64,000 nucleotides of DNA from Gadus chalcogrammus (taxonomy: Eukaryota; Chordata; Actinopteri; Gadiformes; Gadidae): the NCBI RefSeq assembly GCF_026213295.1, contig NC_079412.1:7853969-7917968 (forward strand), read 5' to 3'. Position 1 is the first letter of the stretch, and every line of letters starts with the position of its first letter. Shown here one piece after another: positions 22,231 to 33,634 of the stretch. Made by a program: the position numbers and the translations under genes. The notes beneath the pieces were generated by a model. The model was not told the origin of the DNA. It did no database searches and was given only the letters and a program-made list of their open reading frames with translations.

Positions 22231-23165
22231 AGTCTTCCAAATAATGATCCTCGACCGCACTTGCTCCTTGTCGACGGGCATACGTCCCATGTCTACAATT
22301 AAGATTTTTTAAAGATGATGAAGAACAACAATGTCTTTGTATTCAGCCTTCCCCCCCACACCACTCACTATCTGCAGCCTGCAGATAGGGCACTCTTCAA
22401 AAGCTTGAAGCACTTCTGGATGCTGGAGGGGAGGAAGATCACAAGGGAGACTGGAGGAAAACGGCTGGACAGGGTGTTGTTCATGCCACTGTTTGCCAAG
22501 GCCTGGGCCAAGGCAGCCACAGCCTCAAATGCCATGGATGGCTTTGGAGGCTCCGGGATTAACCGTTCAATCCAGCTAGGATAAAGGCAAGCTTATTCAC
22601 ACCAAGTGAAACCACTGAGCGGCCCTTCCAGGAGACCCTAATGGACATGCCAGTAGATGAAGCAAGCCCTGCGGCAACTCCAACCCATCAGCAGCCTGCA
22701 CCTGACAGTCCCTGCCATCACGATGTCCAATGGTATCTTATGGCGCAGACCCCATCCCATCCTCTGCATGATGCTGTCCAGCCAGTGACACAGCCAGAGA
22801 CAGAAGAGGTCTCCTTCATAAGTCTCACTCCTATTCCAGTGAGAGAGCGACCAACCACCAGCCGCCACAGAGCCAAACCTCCTTCCTGGAACTTGACCAG
22901 TGAGGAACATTTTGCATATGTTGAAGGAAAGGGGGAAAAGGGCAAAGGCAAGGGGAACACGCAAAACAAAAATAAAATCAACCAGCAGTACCAGGAACCA
23001 TGCACGGCCTGCAAAAGTGCATACGGGGACAAACAGGACCCCAAGGACTGGCTCGCATGTTCTATCTGCATTCGCTGGTTTCATCAAAGCTGTGCAGAGG
23101 AGAATGGGATCCTGGACGACGATGGCTCCCTGACATGCAAGAACTGCTTGTTTATTGAAGTGTAG
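22231..23165 (+). pseudogene. Second pogo-like transposase with C-terminal PHD-like finger
   Basis: Preserves the C-terminal half of a DDE transposase: HLLLVDGHTSHVSTIKIF near 22255-22310, then in the next frame VFSLPPHTTHYLQPADRALF (22333 on). After a disordered linker comes a basic KGEKGKGKGNT stretch and a Cys/His-rich finger: CTACKSAYG, LACSICIRWFHQSC and CKNC before the stop at 23163-23165. A run of T near 22305 produces the frameshift that separates the D block from the rest, and the frame shifts again near 22560-22640. The N-terminal DNA-binding region is missing. It is not a close copy of the element at 4017-7277. Confidence 0.7.
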
Positions 23166-24600
23166 TAAAAGTGTTTAAAAATGTTTAATTAGTTTGCTTA
23201 AAGCAATGTTCAATTGTTTTACATGTTAGTATTTCCTGTCCTTGCTTAAAGCAATGTTCAATTGTTATACATGCTAGTATTTCCTGTCCTTGTTTTATGG
23301 ATGGATAGCCGAAACGTGCAAATTAATACTGTAGGTCCCAGTTTGACCAAATAACTTTAAAAAATATGTGTTGCTTATTTTAAAAATGTATAGCAGGTCT
23401 TAGTTTTATGAAATGATTATTATTATAACTGTGTGTTACATATTTATTGTAGGTCCAGATGGATAAACTGTTAAAAAAATACATATATATAAAAAAATAA
23501 CATGTTGCTGCAAATTCTAGGACCGATATTGCAGGTCCCAGTTCCATGAAATTATATGTTGTACTTTATTACTGTAGGCCTATATTTTTCATTTTTTATT
23601 GTTGGATTAAATAACCTTTGACAAACTTTTGTTGTTGCTGCTTATTTTTATTAATATATAATTAATTTATATATATATATATAAATATTTTTTTTTTTTA
23701 ATGTATTGTAGTAATTGGTATCACAAAGCATGGGTATGTACATTTGACCATGAATATTCATGAGCAGATACATATCAATTAAATTGATTGTCTTTTCTAT
23801 TCCTAATGACTTTTTGCACATGGAGCACTAATATATGTGAAATTTCTTCTCTGAGTATGATACCGGAATATTTTTTTCTGTTTTCAGTAGCCAACATCTT
23901 GAGGATTTCAGAATGGTATCAGGTGTGGGTCAAATGTAGTGGCTTAGTTTGGTAATATCGCACATAAATTGAAATTGCAAAAAGTGTCCCACATTAGGAC
24001 AAGTCACCCTAATATAATTTCGCTGCTAGCTAGTTGTAATTCCTTGTTTTCCTCCTGATGGCGCCGAACAACAAGGCCAGGTAGAAGGCCTAGACGTGTA
24101 AAAGGATATGCCCAACTCGTCACTCGAAATCTGATTGGTTGAAGAACATGTCAATCAACAACATAGTCCCCATTTGCGTTAACAGCAAGGGGATTCTCTC
24201 AGGATTCTGAAGGCCTCGGCTAGATAATTCTTTACCCGGAGACAGCGCAGGGAAATAATCTGTTTTGTAAAGGGCTCTAATATATATATATAATATCTCT
24301 ATATATTATTATCGCGGCAGATATTATGTCTGATGGGCCAGTCATGGCCCGCGGGCCGCCAGTTGCCGAACCCTGTTCTAGAGCTTGTCAGACTTGTCCA
24401 CAGCAGAGTCCATGTTGTCTTGGAGATGGACATATCTGGAAAAGCACATAAGATTAATGAGTTTATGCCTAGCATTGCCATCATATTTGTTGAATGTTGT
24501 ATGTTGCAGGGATATTGTTAATACTACAAACGGTTGTGCTGTGTTTAGCCAGAGAAATACCCCAGGGAATCGTATCTTGTGTGGCCAAGCTACTTGATCA
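23166..24600. other. AT-rich unassigned sequence with transposon ends and TA repeats
   Basis: Contains a (TA)n run near 23665-23690, another near 24278-24310, and a hAT-like terminus at about 24340-24375 (GGGCCGCCAGTTGCCGAACC then CTG, inverted CAGGGTTCGGCAACTGG). A CTTGCTTAAAGCAATGTTCA segment occurs twice, near 23198 and 23243. No gene seen. Confidence 0.45.
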
Positions 24601-24723
24601 ATAAAGGAGTTTTGCTATTACAAGTTACTTGATTCAGGACAAAGTGAAGCTACCACCAAGCTAGTGAGGATTGTAGTAAGTTACTATCTTCTCTAGAAGT
24701 AGTCAAGCTACTGCCCAACACTG
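24601..24723. mobile_element. Terminus of a CAGTGTTGGG-type hAT-like element
   Basis: Read inverted it starts CAGTGTTGGGCAGTAGCTTG and continues with the ACTACTT-type tract typical of this very common fish repeat. The opposite end is not identified. Confidence 0.45.
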
Positions 24724-25778
24724 CTATTTATTATGCTATTTAATTATTATGGCATTATTATATTAATAGTAGCAGAAGGCTATAGCACCACTATCATTAT
24801 TGGCCATAACGGAGACTTCAGTGCGCTAACGCTACCGTAAGACAAAGCAACTCAGTAGAGAGCTCAAGAATACAAATCATCATTATTTAATTTATTTTGT
24901 TTGTTTTGTGCCTTTGTTATTATTGTATTGTCATTTTTGCTATGTTTGTCAGGTTGGGAGGGGGGTTGTGGTGCGCTGTGGGACAAGTCTATGTTACCTG
25001 TCTCACAAATAAAAAGATTAATAAAAAAAAGAATACAAATCATTACCTCTAGATCATGTCAAAACGATGCCGTGCCATGGCCTTGGGGACATGTGTCTGG
25101 TACAGCCACTTTGTCTGCCTCCAATAATCCCGGCGTGCTGGCAGTTTCCGGATACCAAAAGTAAGGCAGAGCCCGACTAAGGTTTTCATCTCGGTTTTGG
25201 AGACGGTGTTCCACTTCGAGTTTGATGGGGCCTGGCCGCGCGTCTGATCAGCATAAACATTTGTTTGGGTCACCAACATGTCCCAAAGTTCATCAGTGAA
25301 TATCCGTGAAAATACGTCCAGGTGGGTTTCATCCACGGCAATCGGCTGCTTCGGTCCCGGTTTGCGAGTTAACTGCTTGGGATTTCGGGTCAAGTATCCA
25401 TCCGTCTTCCGGTCCACCTGAAATCCAGCAAAGTCGTTATCGTCATCCTCCTCCTCTCTTTCTACCCACAAATACCACTCCTGGGCTTTGATCCAAAGGA
25501 TCATCAGGTACAAACTAGGGCTGGGCGATATATCGATATTTAAAATATATCGATATTTTTTCAAACGCAATATGAAACGAGACCATATCGTCAATATCGA
25601 TATAATTTAATTTGCGTTGAAATTACAGCACATTTGTTCCAAATAACACCAGTTTCGAACCGCGCCTGCCGCCTGCTATTTCATAACTCTGCTTATGTCC
25701 CTCCCGCTCTGCCTCCGGCTCACACAGTCTCTGCCTGCCCCCCCCCTTCCACTGACTCACGTCACTTTTTGAAACATG

Positions 25779-25933
25779 AGCCGTGTTCGAAATCGTTCAC
25801 TATTCATGGGGTATTTAAAGTGCACTATATTGTGCATGAAATTAACCACTGAGAATTCGAACACCACTACAAAATGGCAAGCACCCTATATAGTGCACTA
25901 TATCCGTGATAGGGAACGATTTCGAACACAGCT
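25779..25933. mobile_element. Palindromic MITE, 155 bp, TSD ATG
   Basis: Ends AGCCGTGTTCGAAATCGTTC and, inverted, AGCTGTGTTCGAAATCGTTC. The 3-bp repeat ATG is at 25776-25778 and 25934-25936. The internal TAGTGCACTATAT palindrome is shared with 34347-34920. The 3-bp TSD suggests PIF/Harbinger-like mobilisation. Confidence 0.8.
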
Positions 25934-26226
25934 ATGGAGTCCGCCTGCGCATGCAGCTCCGAGGAGATTGTTTGCAAGCGAAAGACCAACGGCTCCATAG
26001 TATGGAAATGGTTTGGATATAAGTTGTCTGACGAATTACAAAATCACGTAATTTGTGGAGAGTGCTTAAAACTGTCGCAACCAAAGGGTTGCAATTCTGT
26101 CCATAATATTCCGGAGGTGCACACAGCTTTTGGCCGTGATATTATATATTATAATGTTCTCAAATACGAGGCGGAGGCAGTGTTTAGTCCACGGTTTATT
26201 CAACCATCAAACTGTATTCAATTCTG
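25934..26226 (+). pseudogene. BED zinc-finger exon of the hAT at 25517-29444, decayed
   Basis: Reads KRKTNGSIVWKWFGYKLSDE then HVICGECLKLSQPKG. This is the Trp-rich start and first Cys pair of a BED finger, the DNA-binding module of ZBED/hAT transposases. The distal His pair is not recognisable, and the frame ends at 26226 without the rest of the transposase. The ATG lies directly after the MITE insertion, so the original start may have been upstream of it. Confidence 0.6.
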
Positions 26227-26335
26227 AACGGTAGGAATAGTAATTGTAAATCGAAACGGTAGGTAGGTATAGTAATAACGGTAACTCCACAGTAACTTCA
26301 AGGTTTCTCACTCCGCGAGACCCAAACATAAAACA

Positions 26336-26976
26336 TTAAAAGGTCCCATGACATGAAAATATCACTTTATGAGGTTTTCTAACATAAATATGAGTTCCCC
26401 CAGCCTGCCTATGGTCCCCCAGTGGCTAAAACTTGCGTTTGGTGTAAAACGAGCACTAGCTGTTCTGCTCGCCTTTGGAAAAAACGGAGGCTCAAGCGCG
26501 CTGATTTGGAATGTCTTGGTCTGTCACAAAGCATCTAAGCTCCTCCCCTTATTCTGCCTGGCCCGCCCAGAGACGTTGGCCCGCCAATGAGACACGACCG
26601 TGCGAGCGCCACATGTGTGTGTGTGTGAACACACACACTGTAACGCAAGTGTTTCTTGTCGGTTCTTTGACGTCTCTTGTATTTCCACAACGAGACTGTA
26701 TTGGGGGTTATCTGAGCCATGGTTGAGAAGGAATTGGGGGAAAGGAACTTTGGCTTTGACTCGCTGAAGTACATGAATTGCGACATGCCTCCCGTGTGTT
26801 CTAGAATATTTACAGAACACGGCTAAAGGCTATGTGCGCCTCGCCATTGCGATACATCCACTGTAAACAGCGCATGGTACCGTGGCTGCACGGCAGAATT
26901 TCGGGAACGTCTTTGAATACTGTGTTAGTTGCCCACTAATACCTATATTAAAGAATACATAAAATAGCATGTCATG
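26336..26976. mobile_element. MITE with GGTCCCATGACATG ends
   Basis: The left end AAGGTCCCATGACATGAAAAT is matched inverted at the right by CATGTCATGTCCG (about 26968-26980). A TTCGGGAACGTCTTTGAATA-type interior and no coding domain fit a common fish non-autonomous element, about 640 bp. Confidence 0.6.
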
Positions 26977-26998
26977 TCCGCCCCCCCCCACGCAGTCG

Positions 26999-27150
26999 TT
27001 ACGGTTCATAATATTTCGGAGGCGCACAAAGCTTTTGGCCGTGATGTTATATATTATAATGTTCCCAAATACGAGGCGGAGGCAGTGTCTAGTCCACGGT
27101 TTTTCAACCATCAAACTGTATTCAATTCCGAACGGTAGAAATAGTAATAT
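26999..27150 (+). repeat. 145-bp direct repeat of 26100-26245
   Basis: Both segments share ATAATATT(C/T)CGGAGG, GCTTTTGGCCGTGAT and AAATACGAGGCGGAGGCAGT at high identity and in the same orientation. They flank the MITE at 26336-26976. A duplication of the hAT interior is the simplest reading. Confidence 0.75.
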
Positions 27151-27679
27151 TCCGTTCAGCCCACAGCACTGAAACCGCCTTGCTCAGGGTGACGAATGAC
27201 CTGCTGATGACAGCCGATGCAGGATCACCCTCACTCCTCATCCTCCTGGATCTGACTGCTGCATTCTACACAGTAGATCACACAATCCTCCTAGAGCGCC
27301 TCCACACCACCATTGGACTGTCAGGCTCTGCACTCAAGTGGTTCCAGTCCTACCTATCTGGCAGAACTGAGTATGTCTCACTGGGAAGATGCAATTCCAG
27401 ACAGCTCCCTGTCTCCTGTGGTGTTCCACAAGGGTCTGTCCTCAGCCCCATCCTCTTTATTATCTACATGCTCCCCTCGGCTGTGTTGTCAGCAGACATG
27501 GGATGTCCTTCCACTGCTATGCCGAGGACACACAGCTGTACATCAAAACTGCCCCAAGCCCCTCTGCTGCCATGTCATATCTCACTGCCTGTCTTGGGGA
27601 GATAAAGGCATGGATGAGAAACAACTTTCTCCAGCTAAACAGCAGCAAAACCGGGGCCCTTCTTGTTGGCACTCCACAC

Positions 27680-28731
27680 TAGGGCTGCACGATATGGGCA
27701 AAATATGATATCCCGATATTTTTTGGCTGAATGGCGATATACGATATATATCTCGATATTTTCTATAGAGTGGGTTAGATGTTTTTTATGTAAGTCAAAA
27801 ACCACATGTGAGATGTTGCAAGCACTTATATTAAAACATAGGTCCATATGAATGCAAACATGTGATTTTGTATCGTTATTTTCATCAGAATTCAATGAAC
27901 ATGTTAAAAAAAAAGGGATGTTTTTCACCTTCTTCACAAAATAATCACCTATGCAAAACAATATAAAGCTGTAGGTTACACACATTAGCTACCATTAAGA
28001 GCATTGGCTTCGTCGCATTGTCCTGCGTACTACGTGAGGGTTTCAGTGCGCCGTAACTTTAATCCCCCGCCCCCTCCCTTCTCCGTTCCATTTGGGAACA
28101 TGTTTGGTTTCATTTCGCTTGTTTCGTATATTTTAATTAATTAATTAAGAGCGTCACCAGAGGGCGCCCCCAACACATTTGCCGATCGCCGGCCCTGGTT
28201 TCGGGGCAGAAGAAACTGTCGCGGCCGGTGATGCAGCAGCACAGCCACGGAGTTTTACGCATTCCTCATACTGCACTTTGTGCCGCTGCTGTAAATGGTG
28301 GAACAGATTTGTCGTGCTTCCACTTTTAGTCGCAACGGTTTTGCTACACTCTCTACAGATGACCTGCAGCTGCTGCTCATCTGTTTTTTTTAAACCCAAA
28401 CTATTTCCACATTATGGAGCCGTTGCTTCTCCTCTTTGAAACATTTTGTCTCCCGCCGCCGTCTCGTTTTCTTTACGGGTATCATCCATGCTTGTTGTGT
28501 TGTGAGGGGGCGGCGGGGGCGGGAATGAGGCGTCTTTGCACACGGCACGTTCGGAAAGACAGAGTGAGAGGGGGAGGGGTCGCGCTCAGTCTCCAAGGCA
28601 AGCGCTGTAGACGCTTGAGCGGGAAACGGACCATTTTAACGCATATCGATATAAACGATATTGTCAAATCTTGTATCCCCTTGGAAATTATATCGATATA
28701 TCGTACATAGCCGATATATCCTGCAGCCCTA
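27680..28731. mobile_element. Internally deleted ZBED hAT, TSD CTCCACAC
   Basis: The inverted ends TAGGGCTGCACGATAT and its complement ATATCCTGCAGCCCTA are flanked by a perfect 8-bp duplication CTCCACAC (27672-27679 and 28732-28739). The insertion is in the L2 reverse transcriptase. Of the transposase only the BED finger remains. Confidence 0.92.
28154..28441 (-). pseudogene. BED zinc finger remnant within the hAT at 27680-28731
   Basis: The minus strand gives KKTDEQQLQVICRECSKTVA, then TTNLFHHLQQRHKVQYEE. It has the full C-x2-C...H-x4-H pattern of a BED finger. Upstream, RSNGSIMWK is followed by a TAG and a frame slip in an A run near 28390, so it is broken. No catalytic domain follows, consistent with internal deletion. 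Confidence 0.75.
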
Positions 28732-29922
28732 CTCCACACCAGGTCAGTCATCCTCCATAACTCATCTCACCTTCGACAGTCAGGTCATACCCCTCTCAAC
28801 CACAGTCACAAATCTAGGAGTTAGGTTTGACCCTCACCTCACCTTCAACGATCATATAAAGCATCTGTGCAAAATCTCCTTCTACCATCTCAAAAACATC
28901 GCCAAGCTCCGCCCCACTTTAACCCTGCCAGATGCTGAGAAGCTCGTCCACGCATTCATCTCCTCAAGACTGGACTACTGCAATTCACTGTTCACTGGGA
29001 TCACTGGCAGGAACATCCAAAAGCTGCAGTACATCAAGAACAGCGCTGCCAGGATCCTGATGAGAGTCAGGAAATACAACCACATAACCCCCATTTTACC
29101 CTCACTGCACTGGCTCCCTGTCTCATCCCGCGTTGACTACAAAGTCCTCCTACTCACCCACCAATGCATAAACGGTCATGCCCCCCCTTACCTGCAAGAA
29201 CTCATCACTCCCCAAACATCAACCCGCCCCCTCAGATCCAATAACAGTCTGTCCCTCTCTCTGAGATTCTGCTTAGAATGAAGAGTGCTCAACAAATAAA
29301 ATTAATTATTATTGTTATTAATATCAAATCTGTGCACGGAGCGCGCCCCCCCCCCCCCTTCGACAAATATCGATATTTATCTTATATCGATATTCTGCTT
29401 GAAGATATCGAGATATGACTTTTGGTCCATATCGCCCAGCCCTAGTACAAACCCTTCTACCTCCACCTCCCTCTCAAACTCCTCACTCTCTCCCAACTCC
29501 AAATCGCTGCCGTCGCTGTCACAGTACTCGTCGAACGCAGCCATTTTTGCCGAGGAAAAAAGTTCAACATTGCACGTGTATGGGTGGTTTGGCTGGTCAC
29601 GTGGTTTTAAGAAAACAACAAGACCCACCTCATGTGTATTTGAACCAATGACAATGCATTATATGCTGCATTCGTCATGAAAATTATAACAAATCAACAA
29701 TGCTGCGCTACACAGCATTATGCAGGAGATTCAAAGCTGCGCTACGCAACAACCGTCTCTCTCTCTATGTTGGCCAGTTATAATTAGTTATAATTACCTC
29801 GTTCAATATTGTTATTACATTGCAAAGTTTTTACATGAAAAAGTAGTTGCGTTATTGCCAGTGGCGTGCACAGACATTTTTGGGGGGCAGGTGCTCAGTG
29901 AAAAATAAGGGCACTTTGTGAG

Positions 29923-30321
29923 GTGTTACTTCCCCTAAGTGGGCTAGGGGAGTAACATAGTACCATGTAAGAAACAGTAGGAGTCATGTAGTCCAAGTTG
30001 AGGGTGTTTATTGCAAAACTCAAGTGCTTGTATTCAGGGAGATCCACGGGCAAAAACAACAAACAAAACGTAGCCTGTCCCTGACTAGAAACAAAAGACA
30101 ACTTTCTAAATTAAAGAAAAGTACAAGTTCTAATCGTCCCTAGCAACACAGAATCCGGAGAGAAGTGGGAACAAACATAATGGCTGGCTTCCTGGCTCAA
30201 CACAAAACAAAGAATAACAAAAGAGCTGCTAAACAGTTGAAGGGACAGGGATACCGGGCAGCAGGCGACGGCAGACAGCGGCAGGACTCCAGGTGTGCAC
30301 AGTCTAGAGGTGGAGCTGAGT
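29923..30321 (-). mobile_element. LTR-like insertion, 399 bp, in the hAT 3' end
   Basis: Flanked by GTGAG at 29918-29922 and 30322-30326. On the minus strand it has a GCAATAAACACC polyadenylation region and ends in GTAACA, as does the solo LTR at 14111. Near its edge is a strong hairpin: TGTTACTTCCCCTA pairs with TAGGGGAGTAACA (29924-29957). The other edge lacks a canonical TG, so the exact 5' border is uncertain. Confidence 0.45.
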
Positions 30322-31504
30322 GTGAGATTTTTTTTAAAGTGTCATTTTGAATTGAAGAGTGATCATTACCACTCTCTAAAGCAGCATCCTCCTCAGTGCC
30401 ATGTCTTTAAAAATGTTAATGACCTCACTATGATTGATCTTGGTATCTTTTTCTAAAGCAAGCAGGCGAAGGTCAGAGAGCTGTTCTTCTCCACACAGAC
30501 TTCTTAGTTTAGTTTTGATAATTTTCAGCTTTGAAAATGATCTCTCCACAGAAGCAGTTGTCACTGGACATGTTGCACAGAAATTGTATCATCTTCACAA
30601 ATGCAGGAAAGATGAGCTGGTCACTGTTTTCCCTCAGTATGGCAAAGATTTCTTTGAGGTATTTTGCAGGAAAGCTGGAGTGGAACACCTTTAGTTCTGT
30701 CTTCAGCTGGTCCTCGTCTTCTCCATAGAAATCACAGAGGATGTGGACAGCTTCCTTGGCTTCTGCGTTTGGCGTGCTTACCCATTTGCCTTGTACCGTT
30801 AAGGTGGGGAAGGACTGAATGATTCTAGCAGTGGGACTGTGTTTAATCTCCTGTTTAGCTCCTCAGTCATAGTGCTCAGTTTGAGTCTGTGGAGTCATAC
30901 GTCAGGAGTAGTGTGTTTTTCACCTTTCTGGATACAACGTTGGGCTTTGTTGTAAACGCACTGGCATTTTCCTTTTCCTCTCCTGACCAGGCACTGGGAT
31001 GTTGAGACTCTGCCTTCTCCGATGCACATCCAAATATTTCCCCAAACTTCTCCTCAGACCTCGTGGTTTGCAATGTGTAAAGCACACCATCAATTACCTT
31101 GCAGGCAGTGGAGGGGTGCAAGTGTTCTTCCTGCAGCGATTCTGATGCCAAAGCAGTGACTTCGAACACTGGGGTGGCGATTTCCAGGCAGAGAATAAAC
31201 ATGAAATTGATGGCATTTCTTTACATCTGAGCACCTCCTCTGGCCAGGTTAGGTGGTTTGCTGTCACTGATGTCATCAAGGAGCTTCAAAATAGCTTTCA
31301 GATTTCTCTGAAGGGCCTTCAGTGCTTTCTCCCTGCAAGCCCATCGGGTATTTGACAGCTGATCGAGCTCGATAACACGCTGTCGAGGTTACAGAGACTG
31401 CTGCCATTTCACCAAGGCAGCATAGCACTTTGGGGAGCCTGTGCAAAAGGCATACAATTTCTCCACAAGGTTGAAAAATGTCACAAAATACTTGTTGGAC
31501 TTTG

Positions 31505-31735
31505 AAGCTTCCACTAGGACCAGATTGACTCTACTTGAATTTATATTACTATATTTATTTTATTTATATTTACTGCACTTATTGTACCTCTATGCTGCTC
31601 TGATACTGTATAATTCATGTACAAACTGCACTTTACTGCTCCTTTGCACTTCCGGTTGGTCACAAAACCTAATTTTGTTGTACTCTGCACAATGATAATA
31701 AAGTGAATCCAATCCATCCATCCAATCCATTGAGA
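31505..31735 (+). repeat. LINE 3' tail with (TCCA)n repeat
   Basis: Contains TGCACTTCCGGTTGGTCACA, TTTTGTTGTACTCTGCACAA and AATAAAGTGAATC followed by CCATCCATCCAATCC repeats, the polyadenylation and short-repeat tail of an L2-like LINE, inserted in hAT coding sequence. Confidence 0.65.
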
Positions 31736-32063
31736 CAGTGTGCCTTGCAGTGCACATAGAGGGCCTTCTCAATGTGTGCACGTATTCTGGCTTGAAGACC
31801 TTTATACATAACACTCATATTGGCTGCTCCATCATATCCTTGGTCGTACATATTCTTCAGCTCTAGGCCGTTCTTCTGCAGAAGCGAGAACATAGTTTAC
31901 TTCCGAGTGTACGGCTGATGCATTTAGAAAAACAGCGCAACTGAAACTAAGTAACTTAACCTATAAAAATCAAGTCAAACAGATTCTTACAGAGTGGCCC
32001 AGGGCCTCTGTTGCTGATGCTGATGATCGACCTAATGCTGGTGATGGGTCTGCTGTAAGGATG

Positions 32064-32690
32064 TCACGATATCACATTTTTAGTACGATACGATATCAAA
32101 ATTAACATCACGATACAATTTTTTTTTTTTGTTGAGATGGCTAAATTTAGATTGTTCCCAAAACACCCTAACCACACCCAAGGATGTTGGTCATCTTCAA
32201 ATGCCTTCCTCATGTTGGAGGCATTATCTGTTGTGAAACAGACAATCTTCTCTTTTGGTATTTTCCAAGCCTGGAGAATACTGTTGATCATTTCTAAAAT
32301 GTGGGCGTGGGTGTGGTCTTCCAGGAAATACATTGTTTCCAAGCAGTGGGACATCAGCTTCCAATCCGGGGAGATGTAGTGGATGGTTAAACTGATGTAG
32401 GGTCGCACACACCTTTTCAAACATCTGGGGAATCTCTGAATCCAAAAAGTAAACCCGAGATGGCAGCTTGTAGCGTGGGTCCGTCTTCTGCATCAAATGC
32501 TTATATCCAGGCTTTCAACCACTTGGAAAGGCATCATGTCCTTTGCAATAAAGAATGCCACTGCTTCATCTAATTCCTTTGCCTCTTTTGATTTGGGAGC
32601 ATATTTTGCTCCCTTGGCAAAGGATTATTTTATATTAGGCTGGTTGCTTGATGGCGCACTTTTTTTCACTTTTTCTCTCCTCCAACAGGT
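32064..32690 (-). pseudogene. ZBED1-like hAT transposase fragment
   Basis: Minus-strand pieces in order: DEAVAFFIAKDMMPFQVVE, QKTDPRYKLPSRVYF, then RPYISLTIHYISPDWKLMSH, FLEDHTHAHILEMINS, KIVCFTTDNASNMRKAFEDD and LGCFGNNLNLAIST. These are the dimer-flank and first RNase H-like blocks of ZBED transposases, with the catalytic-region TTDNASN. At least two frameshifts (near 32490 and 32410) disable it, and the C-terminal half is missing. Confidence 0.8.
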
Positions 32691-33634
32691 AAGCTAGTTT
32701 CAATCGCTATTCTTTCTCTTTTTCTCTGCTAGCGTTTTCTCTTCTTGGCTGCTGTGTGCATAATGTTGTTGTAACGGACAGTGCAACTCTGAGCTGGTGA
32801 GTGTTTACAAACAAAGGTCCACGTGAGAGGGGACCGTTGATTTTCAAGTTAGGCGTCATATTTCAGTGGTGTTGCGTCAATGCTTTATTATTAGGCAGTG
32901 GATATTCGTACGGCAGCTTGTCACGTGACCGACGGCAGCTTGTCACGTGACCGCACTTGACCTATCAGTCTGCTCGGCGCAGCCCGTAAAAATAGCCATG
33001 GTAATTATAGTAATTAATTGTAGTAATTAACCCTAACCATAACCTGCCGTGAAAATAGACTAATGCAGTATTTTTACGGTGCGCCGTAAGCATAGCCACT
33101 AGCTATTTTTACGGCGCGCCGTAAGCATAGCCACTAGCTATTTTTACGGCGCGCCGTAAGCATAGCCACTACCTTGTCTTAATGTAACTCACCTCTGATT
33201 AAGCCTTTGAGATGCAGATGACTTAAACTTCTGTCCTCCATGGATACAAGCATAATCGATTTCAGGATAGTTTAACTGTCGGAATGTTCAATTTACTTTT
33301 GCTACGGTAATGCGTCTTGAATGATTGTATTCCACGTGAACTCCTCTTGCAGAACTGCACATTGTGTTTTCTTTGATAATCCTCCAATGCCTTCTGCAAC
33401 TCAATATATGCAGAAAATGTAGCACCCACAAACAAACCATCCTCTGCCATTTAGTCCAAAAGAAAACCGTACCATTTAGTCCAAAAGAAAACCGTAACAA
33501 TAGGAAACTCCTTATAATTGCTATTCTTACGGTCGCCGTAAGAATAGCCACTACCTATAAATTACGCGCCGAGCAAACTGGAATTAGCAGGGTCAAGTGC
33601 GGTCACGTGACAAGCTGCCGTACGAATAGCCTAA

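Larger units (their letters stand above)
27151..29290 (+). pseudogene. L2-type LINE, 5' truncated, reverse transcriptase split by a hAT
   Basis: Starts inside the reverse transcriptase (LLRVTNDLLMTADAG), with LILLDLTAAFYTVDH, SCGVPQGSVLSPILF and the active-site region FHCYAEDTQLY, where the usual YADD is YAED. A frameshift lies near 27470. Coding breaks at 27679 and resumes at 28740 (LTHLTFDSQVIPLSTTVTNL, HAFISSRLDYCNSLF, PILPSLHWLPV), ending at 29281 and followed by AATAAAATTAATTATTATT, the A/T-rich 3' repeat. Confidence 0.85.
25517..29444. mobile_element. ZBED-type hAT element with perfect 8-bp TSD, containing nested elements
   Basis: The inverted ends are TAGGGCTGGGCGATAT on both sides (right side inverted at 29429-29444). 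The 8-bp duplication GTACAAAC flanks it at 25509-25516 and 29445-29452, inside the piggyBac exon. Inside are a palindromic MITE, a decayed BED-finger exon, another MITE, and an L2 LINE that itself holds a second hAT. Confidence 0.9.
25047..29544 (-). pseudogene. piggyBac transposase N-terminal exon, split by a hAT
   Basis: The start ATG at 29544 opens MAAFDEYCDSDGSDLELGE and an acidic stretch up to 29445. Coding resumes at 25516 and continues through VFSRIFTDELWDMLVTQTN, ADQTRGQAPSNSKWNTV and GLCLTFGIRKLPARRDYWRQ to a donor (GTAATG) at 25046. A TAG at 25049-25051 stands where the intact piggyBac at 37155 has a Trp codon. The second exon with the catalytic aspartates is absent downstream. The interruption is the hAT at 25517-29444. 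Confidence 0.85.
29859..31895 (-). pseudogene. hAT transposase (ZMYM/TTF type), C-terminal half, interrupted
   Basis: The left terminus is CAGTGGCGTGCACAGACATT at 29859. Minus-strand coding from about 31895 gives KNMYDQGYDGAANMS and IEKALYVHCKAHCLN (RNase H-like core), broken mid-region blocks between 31450 and 30600, and the C-terminal dimerisation motif TTASVERSFSKLKIIKTKL ending at 30376. There are several frameshifts. The element is interrupted by an LTR-like piece (29923-30321) and an L2 tail (31505-31735). Its N-terminal half is not present. Confidence 0.75.
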
